64,000 bases of DNA from contig CAWBVW010000001.1 in NCBI GenBank assembly GCA_963792365.1, forward strand, positions 496,001-560,000, written 5' to 3'. The notes beneath the pieces are model-generated. The model was not told the DNA's origin, ran no database searches, and saw nothing but the letters and a program-made list of their open reading frames with translations. The number at the start of each line of letters is the position of its first letter. The stretch's first letter is position 1. Positions 49,447-56,898 of this stretch are shown here, in pieces. A program made the position numbers and the translations under genes. The stretch comes from JAOUGY01 sp963792365. GTDB taxonomy: Bacteria; Actinomycetota; Acidimicrobiia; Spongiisociales; ZC4RG35.

Positions 49447-50637
49447 TCAGCCGCAGACGTCCACTGTGCCTGCCGGCACGTTCTGACAGACTGCTTCCTG
49501 CGTGATCCACCCAGCATCGATGACCACGTCGAGGTTGTCCTGCGTGATCGGCTCTGGCGTCAGGATGATCGACCACACGTCGACTCCACCTGGGGTGGTG
49601 AACACCGTTGCTGCATCGCCGGCGGCGGGTGCCGCCGCCCCGAGGTCACCGGGCGCCTGGACAGTCTCGAGTGTTGCGCCCTGTGCCAACTGCACAGCGA
49701 CCGTCCCGGCGGTACGACCGAGCGCAACCGCGTTCTTCCACACGGACACAGCCTGCGTGCCGAGGGCGACACGGTTCAGCGCTGCGGCGTCCCCGTCCTG
49801 ACCGGACACCGGAATCGTGCCTGCGAGACCCTGCGCGTCGAGCGCAGCCACAACACCGCTGGCCATCCCGTCATTCTCGGAGAGGACCGCATCGATCTCG
49901 TTGTTCTGCTGCGTCAGATACTGCTCCATCTGGGTCTGCGCGAGCGCTGGATCCCAGTTGTCCGTGTAGGTCTCACAGCAGATGGTGATGTCGCCCGCGG
50001 CGACGGCCTCACCGATGATGTCCTCATATCCGGCACGGAGGAAGTCCGCGTTGGCATCCGCCTGGTTGCCCTTGATGATGGCGTACACGCCCTCCGGCAC
50101 CAGTTCGTAGATGACACGTGCCTCGGCCCTACCCACCTCGACGTTGTCGAAGGTGATGTAGAAGGCCCCGGCATCCTCGATGAGGCGGTCATAGGCGATC
50201 ACTGGAATGCCCTGGTCCAAGGCACTCTGCACCGCCGGCAGGATGGCGGTTCCATCCTGGGCGAGGATGATGATGGCATCCGCTCCCTGGGAGATCAGGT
50301 TCTCGACGTCGGTGAGCTGCTGCTCGGCCGACGAACCTGCATCTGCGGAGATGTACGACGCGCCGGCTTCGGCGAGTGCCGCCTGGATCGCCGGCTCATC
50401 GGCCTTCGCCCAACGCTCTTCGTTGTAGTTGTTCCACGACACACCGACGACGAGCCCGTCATCGGTCATTGCGGCCGTGGTCTCGGTGGATTCTCCAGCG
50501 GTCGTGTCCGGAGCGGCGGCTGCCGTGGTATCGGTGCCACCTGCCTCGGTCGTTTCCGCTGTTTCATCGCCGCCGCCACATGCGGCCAGCACGAGTGCCA
50601 CTACGGAGAGCAGCACCCATATACGGTGTTTCAACAC
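49447..50637 (-). CDS. Sugar-binding lipoprotein (XylF type)
   Basis: A 396-residue periplasmic-binding-like protein. The signal peptide ends in a lipobox VLAACGGG, giving a lipid-anchored Cys near residue 20, and a Thr/Ala/Glu-rich spacer (ETAETTEAGGTDTTAAAAPD) follows. The mature part is a peripla_BP_4 sugar-binding fold: SWNNYNEERWAKADEPAI, IILAQDGTAILPAVQSALDQ, GIPVIAYDRLIEDA, VLSENDGMASGVVAAL and IPVSGQDGDAAALN, closest to xylose-binding proteins. GTG 50637 has AGGAGG four to five bases upstream. It is the first gene of the operon; no aldopentose isomerase is nearby. Confidence 0.9.
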   Translation of the reverse strand: MLKHRIWVLLSVVALVLAACGGGDETAETTEAGGTDTTAAAAPDTTAGESTETTAAMTDDGLVVGVSWNNYNEERWAKADEPAIQAALAEAGASYISADAGSSAEQQLTDVENLISQGADAIIILAQDGTAILPAVQSALDQGIPVIAYDRLIEDAGAFYITFDNVEVGRAEARVIYELVPEGVYAIIKGNQADANADFLRAGYEDIIGEAVAAGDITICCETYTDNWDPALAQTQMEQYLTQQNNEIDAVLSENDGMASGVVAALDAQGLAGTIPVSGQDGDAAALNRVALGTQAVSVWKNAVALGRTAGTVAVQLAQGATLETVQAPGDLGAAAPAAGDAATVFTTPGGVDVWSIILTPEPITQDNLDVVIDAGWITQEAVCQNVPAGTVDVCG

Positions 50638-50748
50638 GTTCCTCCTATTCGTGGGACTCTCGGGGTGAGAGCCCGAAGCCACGCTATCGGGGTCGCTCAC
50701 CCGCTGAAAACGGGATTTCGGCCCTGCGCGCGACTGTTTCTCTGTTGC

Positions 50749-50779
50749 CGCCAGGTGATACGCATGTTCCTTCCTGGCG
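50749..50779. promoter_or_regulatory. Inverted repeat in the divergent promoter region, candidate ROK operator
   Basis: The 312-bp gap between the binding protein and ROK repressor genes contains CGCCAGG at 50749-50755 and CCTGGCG at 50773-50779 with a 17-base gap. The flanks extend the symmetry (CTGTTGCCGCCAGG against CTGTCGCCAGG on the other strand). Symmetric sites between a repressor and its target operon are typical operators. Confidence 0.4.
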
Positions 50780-50949
50780 ACAGTGCCGAGCTTACATCGG
50801 TTATGTTGGGGTCGGCTGCAAAACGTGTACTTTGTGCGACGGTCCCTGGTGAGTGACGAGCGCGAGCGGGCAGACCGAGTTTCTGCTGCGACCAAGCACA
50901 TGGCCCGCGAGAGGTGGGGAACGAACATGCAAACCATCAACGGTCCAGC

Positions 50950-52191
50950 GTGACCCGAGCCCGTCTTGCAACCTCGGGCCGGACCCGCGGGAACCGGGGC
51001 GTTGCCGCCGAGGAACTGCGTCGCCACAACCTGGCGCTCGTGCTCGAGCGGCTTCATCTGACCGGTGCTGTCACCCGGTCACGGCTGACCTCGCTCACCG
51101 GGCTCAACCGCTCGACCATCGGCGATCTCATCGGGGAACTCGGGAAACTGGAACTCACCGAAGAAGGACCCGCCCCCTCCTCGTCCGGACCCGGGCGACC
51201 GTCTCCGATCGTTCGGGTGCGCCCACACGGCGCGATCGCCATCGCTGTCGAACTGACGGTGGACTCCATCGGCATCGCCGCCGTCGGGATCGGCGGCCAT
51301 GTATTCGACATCATCCGCGTCGATCGTCCCCGGGGCACCCCAGAGCAGACACTCCAAGAGGTTGCCGTCTTGGCGCGCCCACTGATCGACGCCCTTCCGC
51401 AGGAGAGCCGGCTGTGTGGAATCGGCGTCGCCGTAGCCGGGGTCACCCGCCGCAGCGATGGCTTCGTACATCTCGCACCCAACCTCGGATGGCACGACGT
51501 GGCGCTCGGCGACGTCCTGGCCCATCACCTAGGTGTCACCGTGCCCGTCCACGTCGCCAACGACGCCGACCTTGGTGGGCTGGCAGAGCATCGCCGAGGG
51601 GTGGCGACCGGTAGCGACCACGTGATCTACATCGGAGGCGAGGTGGGTATCGGCGTCGGTGTCATCATCGAGGGCAAGCCGATGCTGGGATCGGCGGGAT
51701 ACGCCGGAGAAGCAGGTCACATGATCGTGAATCCGGGCGGTCACACCTGCCGGTGTGGGTCGATCGGTTGCTGGGAGTCCGAAGCCGGCGAAGGAGCGCT
51801 CACACGCCGGCTCGGACGACACCGTACCGGGCTCGATGTGGTGGTCGAGATCGAACGTGGCGCAGGAGATGGCGACCCCGCCGTGATCGCTGCCCTCGAC
51901 GACTTGGCGCATTGGCTCGGAGTCGGGATCGCCAATCTCGTCAACATCTTCAATCCTGAGGTCGTGATCCTCGGGGGCCTCTACCACCGCTTCTTCCCGT
52001 ATCTGGAGGAGGCGACAATCGCATCAGTTCACACCCGGGCACTTGGCATGTCTGCGGCCCACGCTCGAATCGTCCGCAGCAGTCTTGGTGACGATGCTCC
52101 ACTGATCGGTGCGGCCGAACTCGCGTTGTCACCTGTGATCTCGGACCCAGCGACCGTAGAGCGCCCTGAGAGAATCGAGATGGGTGCATGA
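50950..52191 (+). CDS. ROK family transcriptional regulator (XylR/NagC type)
   Basis: A 413-residue regulator. The N-terminal winged helix is LRRHNLALVLERLHLTGAVTRSRLTSLTGLNRSTIGDLI; the ROK sugar-binding domain follows, with VHVANDADLGGLAEHRRG, YIGGEVGIGVGVIIEGKPM, and the zinc motif GGHTCRCGSIGCWESEAGEG, then VVILGGLYHRF. It is divergent from the xylose-type operon and is likely its sugar-responsive repressor. GTG 50950 is used; GTG 50914 in the same frame is an alternative. Confidence 0.88.
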   Translation: MTRARLATSGRTRGNRGVAAEELRRHNLALVLERLHLTGAVTRSRLTSLTGLNRSTIGDLIGELGKLELTEEGPAPSSSGPGRPSPIVRVRPHGAIAIAVELTVDSIGIAAVGIGGHVFDIIRVDRPRGTPEQTLQEVAVLARPLIDALPQESRLCGIGVAVAGVTRRSDGFVHLAPNLGWHDVALGDVLAHHLGVTVPVHVANDADLGGLAEHRRGVATGSDHVIYIGGEVGIGVGVIIEGKPMLGSAGYAGEAGHMIVNPGGHTCRCGSIGCWESEAGEGALTRRLGRHRTGLDVVVEIERGAGDGDPAVIAALDDLAHWLGVGIANLVNIFNPEVVILGGLYHRFFPYLEEATIASVHTRALGMSAAHARIVRSSLGDDAPLIGAAELALSPVISDPATVERPERIEMGA

Positions 52192-52213
52192 GTCGCGTGC
52201 TGGGATCACCGGC

Positions 52214-53887
52214 ATGACTGCCCAACAGACTCGGCCGGCGCACGTCGTGCCTGCGACCAGACGCTCGTGGGCGTGGCTGGGAGCGGGCGGGTTGCTCGGT
52301 GGAGCCGCCACGCTGGCCTTGGTGATGTTCGGTGCGTCGATCCTCGCTCCCCCACCGCCGCCGACCGCAATGGCCCCTCCCACGTTCGTTGCCGACCCGG
52401 TGTCTGAGGGGATCACACACTCGTACGACGGCGAGTTTCCGTTCTTCGTGGGAGGCGGCGTCGCCGCGTTCGATTGTGACGAAGATGCCAAGCCGGAGCT
52501 GTTCTTGGCCGGCGGAGCATCGTTGTCGGCGTTGTATCGCAACGACTCCGCCGCCGGGGGGGCCCTCGCATTCACGCGGATCGAATCGGCGGCCACCGAC
52601 CTTTCAGACGTGACGGGAGCGTATCCCCTGGATGTCGACTCGGACTCCCTCCTCGACCTGGTCGTGCTGCGAATGGGTGAGAACGTGATCCTCCGCGGCA
52701 CCGGAGACTGCACGTTCGAGCGGGCAAACGAAACCCTCGGATTCGATGGCGGCGACGCGTGGACCGTCGGCTTCAGCGCGCAATGGCAGCCCGGAGACAC
52801 GCTGCCCACGATGGTGTTCGGCAACTACCTGAAATCCGAGCAGGACCGCACCTGCGATGACCACGCCCTCATGGTCCCCGCCGGCGACCTGGTGTTCGAA
52901 CGGCCTGAGCCGGTCTCTCCAGGGTGGTGCACCCTCTCGATGCTGTTCAGTGACTGGAACCGGTCTGGGCGCATGGATCTGAGAGTCGCCAACGACCGTC
53001 ACTACTACCAGGGCGGCCAGGAGCAACTGCTGCGACTGACAGATGCAGGTCTCGTGGCCTACACCGAGCAGGAGGGCTGGCAGCCCATGCAGATATGGGG
53101 GATGGGAATCGCCAGCGAGGATCTCACGGGCGACGGCACACCTGAGGTGTTCCTCACGAGCCAGGGCGACAACAAGCTCCAGGCGTTGGTCGACGGCGCG
53201 GGCGGGCCCGACTATCGAGACATCGCCCTCGAGCGCAATGCCACCGTGCACCGGCCATTCACCGGCGGCGACACACTCCCATCGACGGCATGGCACCCGC
53301 AGTTCGCCGACGTGAACAACGACGGGATCGTCGACTTGTACGTGTCGAAGGGAAACGTCGACTCCATGCCGGAGTTCGCCATGCTCGACCCGAACAACCT
53401 CCTCATCGGTCAGTCGGACGGCACCTTCGTCGAGGCGGCAGATACTGCCGGCATCCTGAGCTTCGAAAGCGGCCGCGGAGCTGCCGTGGTCGACCTGAAC
53501 CTCGACGGCATGCTCGACATCGTGCAGGTCAACCGAGAGGCCAACGTGAGTCTGTGGCGCAACGTGGGCTTCGGTGGCGCAATCGAATCACAGCCGATGG
53601 GCCACTGGCTGGCCGTGCGTCCCCTGCAGGACGATGTCAACCGAGACGCGATCGGAGCATGGATCGAGGTGCGATCGGGGGGCCGGGTCCACGCCCGTGA
53701 GATCACAATCGGCGGCGGACACGCATCGGGTCGAATCGGATGGCTGCATTTCGGGCTCGGGGCCGACACGGAGGCCGAGGTTCGTGTCACGTGGCCGGAC
53801 GGCGAACAGACCGACTGGATGCCGGTTGAATCCGATCGCAGGGTCGAAGTCGTGCGTGGCGCAGCGACCGTGACCTCGTCGCCCTAG
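52214..53887 (+). CDS. CRTAC1/UnbV-type FG-GAP repeat protein
   Basis: A 557-residue protein with an N-terminal membrane anchor (about residues 19-44, WAWLGAGGLLGGAATLALVM) followed by a Pro-rich spacer. The outside part has repeated FG-GAP/VCBS units with calcium-type Asp patterns (FDCDEDAKPELFLAGG, LDVDSDSLLDLVVLR, FADVNNDGIVDLYVSKG, VDLNLDGMLDIVQVNRE) and ends with an ASPIC/UnbV domain (VRPLQDDVNRDAIGAWIEVR, VRVTWPDGEQTDW). UnbV homologues accompany enediyne polyketide synthases but also occur elsewhere. The neighbour on the other strand is a UnbU-like protein. No polyketide synthase is in the window. GTG 52184 is an alternative start. Confidence 0.85.
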   Translation: MTAQQTRPAHVVPATRRSWAWLGAGGLLGGAATLALVMFGASILAPPPPPTAMAPPTFVADPVSEGITHSYDGEFPFFVGGGVAAFDCDEDAKPELFLAGGASLSALYRNDSAAGGALAFTRIESAATDLSDVTGAYPLDVDSDSLLDLVVLRMGENVILRGTGDCTFERANETLGFDGGDAWTVGFSAQWQPGDTLPTMVFGNYLKSEQDRTCDDHALMVPAGDLVFERPEPVSPGWCTLSMLFSDWNRSGRMDLRVANDRHYYQGGQEQLLRLTDAGLVAYTEQEGWQPMQIWGMGIASEDLTGDGTPEVFLTSQGDNKLQALVDGAGGPDYRDIALERNATVHRPFTGGDTLPSTAWHPQFADVNNDGIVDLYVSKGNVDSMPEFAMLDPNNLLIGQSDGTFVEAADTAGILSFESGRGAAVVDLNLDGMLDIVQVNREANVSLWRNVGFGGAIESQPMGHWLAVRPLQDDVNRDAIGAWIEVRSGGRVHAREITIGGGHASGRIGWLHFGLGADTEAEVRVTWPDGEQTDWMPVESDRRVEVVRGAATVTSSP

Positions 53888-53912
53888 TGGTGTCTCACCG
53901 ACTGGTGGGCCG

Positions 53913-55466
53913 CTAGTCCGCCGCTGTCAGTGTGTCGGCGATCAACCACCGGCCGTCGCTGCCTTGCCGCATGACGAATGTGAGCGCAACGTCGTGATTG
54001 GACCGGCTCAGCTCGGTGCCTCCCGGATCCGACGTGATCGTCACACTACTCCCTGTCGCATCGACGGCGATGGCGGCGCCCGCCTGCGATCCGTCTCGCT
54101 CCAGCGACCGCACGGTCAACGATTCGAATTCGAACTCGGTGACGACGCGCACGCCATCGGACACCGCCAGATCGATGGTCCGTTCCACATCGGCGAGCCT
54201 TGCTCCCGTGGCGGCCGCCAACAGCAATCGCTGATCTCCCGCCACCATGGCGGCGTTCTCGATCGCCAGGTCTTCGGCGAGCATCACCGCCAACCCGTCT
54301 GCAGTCAGTTCTCCAAGGAGCGTGGACACATCGCCCCGCACCTCGACCTCGGGCAGCGAGGCAGGATCGATCGAGGTCTCCACAGCAGGCACCGCGATGT
54401 CCTGAACTGCGGGCCGGGCGGGGATTCCCGCTAAGACGACGGCGGCACCCAAGCCCACCACCGCCGAGCCGATCAGCATTCCCCGTGCCAGCAGCGCCGG
54501 AACGCCGACAGGGACTCCCTTGCGTACCGTCAGCCCTCTACCCGGCGCGGCGAACAGCCCTTCGATGCCGTAGCGGATCGGGCTCATGATCGTGAGGCCG
54601 GCGAGCAGCCCGACCTTTGCCCCGAACTCGGTGGACTGCGGGGCGATCAACAACGTGCTCACGATGCCGACGCACACGGCGAATGCGAGCCTTGCAGTTC
54701 GTCCAACCGGCACAGTCCTGGGGTCTGTGATCATGAAGAACAGGAAGATCGCCACCTCCGGTGACGTGAGCACCGTCCACCAGAAGCCGGCGCCGCACAC
54801 CGCCTGCGGAGCCCACGCCGCGGTCATGCAGTGACCCGACACGGCGAGCAGTCCCATCCCCCCTGCCAGCGTCATCCAGAACGCCAGTCCCATCATCGCC
54901 AGGCGGAGACGACCCGTGATGGCCAGCCCGCCCGCAACGATCACGAGGTACGCAGTGAGCATTCCGGGCGTCATCGGAGCCCACCAGAAATCCAGAGGTT
55001 CGACCCTGTGACTCCCGAGCACGAGGAACGCGACGACTAGCCCGACGTTCGAGGGGTTGAACACGTGGCCACCGCGATACGTGATGAGGTACTTCGTCAG
55101 CAGTGAGCCCACGGCTACCAGCGCGAACAAGTGCCAACCGAGCCACGACCAATGGTCACCGGCTTCGGTCCCGACGACACGGAAGATCAGCGCAACACCA
55201 CTGCCAGTGAGCATCGCACTGGCCGGCCAGACGATGGCACCCGATGAGCGGAAGGTGTGGACGAACTCCACGACCGCCGGCGCAAGGATCGCCACCAGGA
55301 TCTGTGGAATCGAAACGCGGAACCCGAGCACCGTCTGGCCCAGCACGTGGAGCGTGATGGTCACCAGGGCGATGTGGAATCGCGCGTCGGTGAGGCTGGG
55401 CAGAACGAGCGGGTAGCGGTTGTCGCCGACCTGCACGCTCCGCGGTTCGACGGTGGTCATCGACAT
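53913..55466 (-). CDS. UnbU/RnfD-like membrane protein with C-terminal soluble domain
   Basis: A 517-residue protein. Residues about 25-345 form nine or ten membrane helices of the RnfD/NqrB type, as in UnbU of enediyne clusters: YRGGHVFNPSNVGLVVAFLV and FFMITDPRTVPVGRTARL are the characteristic loops (the second resembles the flavin-Thr region of RnfD). Residues about 360-517 are a soluble extension (TLLGELTADGLAVMLAEDLA...VALTFVMRQGSDGRWLIADT). The gene converges on the UnbV-like gene, 25 bases apart. The pair may form a membrane redox or export function, which is unknown. Confidence 0.8.
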   Translation of the reverse strand: MSMTTVEPRSVQVGDNRYPLVLPSLTDARFHIALVTITLHVLGQTVLGFRVSIPQILVAILAPAVVEFVHTFRSSGAIVWPASAMLTGSGVALIFRVVGTEAGDHWSWLGWHLFALVAVGSLLTKYLITYRGGHVFNPSNVGLVVAFLVLGSHRVEPLDFWWAPMTPGMLTAYLVIVAGGLAITGRLRLAMMGLAFWMTLAGGMGLLAVSGHCMTAAWAPQAVCGAGFWWTVLTSPEVAIFLFFMITDPRTVPVGRTARLAFAVCVGIVSTLLIAPQSTEFGAKVGLLAGLTIMSPIRYGIEGLFAAPGRGLTVRKGVPVGVPALLARGMLIGSAVVGLGAAVVLAGIPARPAVQDIAVPAVETSIDPASLPEVEVRGDVSTLLGELTADGLAVMLAEDLAIENAAMVAGDQRLLLAAATGARLADVERTIDLAVSDGVRVVTEFEFESLTVRSLERDGSQAGAAIAVDATGSSVTITSDPGGTELSRSNHDVALTFVMRQGSDGRWLIADTLTAAD

Positions 55467-55550
55467 CGTGTACCAGCGTACGAGCGGCGAGAACCCCGTG
55501 CCAATGAGTGGCTTGAACCCGCGAACATCGGGATGCTGGGTGGTGGCGCG

Positions 55551-55571
55551 TCCGAGGTCCGAGGTCCGAGG
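55551..55571. repeat. Short tandem repeat TCCGAGG x3
   Basis: Three consecutive 7-base units TCCGAGG in the 170-bp gap between the UnbU-like gene and serB. The rest of this gap shows no gene or strong hairpin. Confidence 0.6.
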
Positions 55572-55636
55572 TCGCCGCAGACGCTTGGGGCGGAGATTCG
55601 GCTGGACCGGGTACCGAGGATCGGCCGCCAGCCCGG

Positions 55637-56848
55637 CTACAGGGGTGGTTTGGGACCGGGGAGGGATTCAGGCAGTGCCGACTGGTCTCGGTCGGCCGCC
55701 TCGACATCATCGCGGCGAATCCCCAGCAGGAAGAGAATCGCGTCGAGATACGGAACAGAGACGGCGGTGTCGGCCGCTTCGGTGACGACCGGCTTGGCGT
55801 TGAACGCGATTCCGAGACCGGCCGCCGCAAGCATGTCCAGGTCGTTGGCGCCGTCGCCGACCGCCACGGTCTGGGCAAGGGGGATCCCCTCGGCCTCGGC
55901 GATCTCCCGCAGCACCTGAGCCTTGCCTTCGCGGTCGACGATTCGGCCGATCACACGACCGGTCAGCGCACCGTCGGCGACCTCGAGTTGATTGGCAACG
56001 GCATGGTCCAACCCGAGCTCCTCCCGGAGGCGATCGGTGAATACCGTGAACCCGCCGCTGACGATGGCGACCTTCATGCCCAGGCGGCGAAGGGTTCGAA
56101 CGAATGTGCGGGCACCGGGGGTCAACTCCAACCGCCCGGAGACCTGCTCGACCACGTCGACCGGGGTCCCCGACAGCAGGCGCACCCGCTCCCGCAGCGA
56201 CTCCTCGAAGTCGAGTTCGCCGGCCATTGCCCGTGCCGTGATCGCAGCGACCGCTTCGCCGCACCCGGCCTCGGCGGCGAGGAGCTCGATCGCTTCGTCG
56301 CGAATCAACGTCGAGTCGACGTCCATGACGACCAGTCGCTTCGCGCGCCGGAAGAGCCCCTCGGGTTGGACGGCGAGATCGATGTGGTGTGCCTTGGCCG
56401 CCGCACCGAGCGCTCGCCGCATGTGTTCCAGATCACCGCCGGAAACAGTCAGCTCGTAGCTGATGACCGGATACCGCGCGATGCGGGCGATGCGATCGAT
56501 GTTCCCCCCGCCGTCGGCGATGGCCCGGGCGACAGACCCAAAGGCCGCCGGAGCAACCTCGGTTCCGATGATGGTGACCACGGATTCATCGCTCTTGCCG
56601 TCGCGCTCGGCCTCGACGACCTCGAAGTCGAGATGGATGCCGTGTTCCCATCCGAAGAAGAGCAGATCTTTGATCGTGGCCTGGTCTTCGGGGACTTCGA
56701 TCAGCAGGCCGAGCTCCAGGCGCCCTTGCACGACCACCTGCTCCACATCGATGATCTCGACTGCGTCGGCAGCAAGCACATCCATGATGCCGGCGGTGAT
56801 GCCGGGACGATCGGAGCCGCTCACCCGTACCAGAATCGTCGTAGCCAC
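55637..56848 (-). CDS. serB: Phosphoserine phosphatase
   Basis: HAD-family enzyme of the last step of serine synthesis, 403 residues. Two ACT-like domains occupy residues about 1-85 (VRVSGSDRPGITAGIMDVLA) and 92-170; the phosphatase domain has the nucleophile motif DVDSTLI, the Ser/Thr motif IVSGGFTVF, the Lys in DREGKAQVL and the final acidic motif AVGDGANDLDML. Actinobacterial SerB2 has the same arrangement, in which the ACT part is regulatory. Serine made here could feed the cystathionine route. Confidence 0.94.
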   Translation of the reverse strand: MATTILVRVSGSDRPGITAGIMDVLAADAVEIIDVEQVVVQGRLELGLLIEVPEDQATIKDLLFFGWEHGIHLDFEVVEAERDGKSDESVVTIIGTEVAPAAFGSVARAIADGGGNIDRIARIARYPVISYELTVSGGDLEHMRRALGAAAKAHHIDLAVQPEGLFRRAKRLVVMDVDSTLIRDEAIELLAAEAGCGEAVAAITARAMAGELDFEESLRERVRLLSGTPVDVVEQVSGRLELTPGARTFVRTLRRLGMKVAIVSGGFTVFTDRLREELGLDHAVANQLEVADGALTGRVIGRIVDREGKAQVLREIAEAEGIPLAQTVAVGDGANDLDMLAAAGLGIAFNAKPVVTEAADTAVSVPYLDAILFLLGIRRDDVEAADRDQSALPESLPGPKPPL

Positions 56849-56898
56849 AGCCGGGAGCCTACCGGTACCATGGTGGTCCCCCTACGAACGATCGAGGT

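Noticed and set aside
47979..49505. A 508-codon plus-strand frame opposite the XylH-type permease.
   Set aside because: Antisense of a clear permease gene; composition dominated by His, Asp and Arg.
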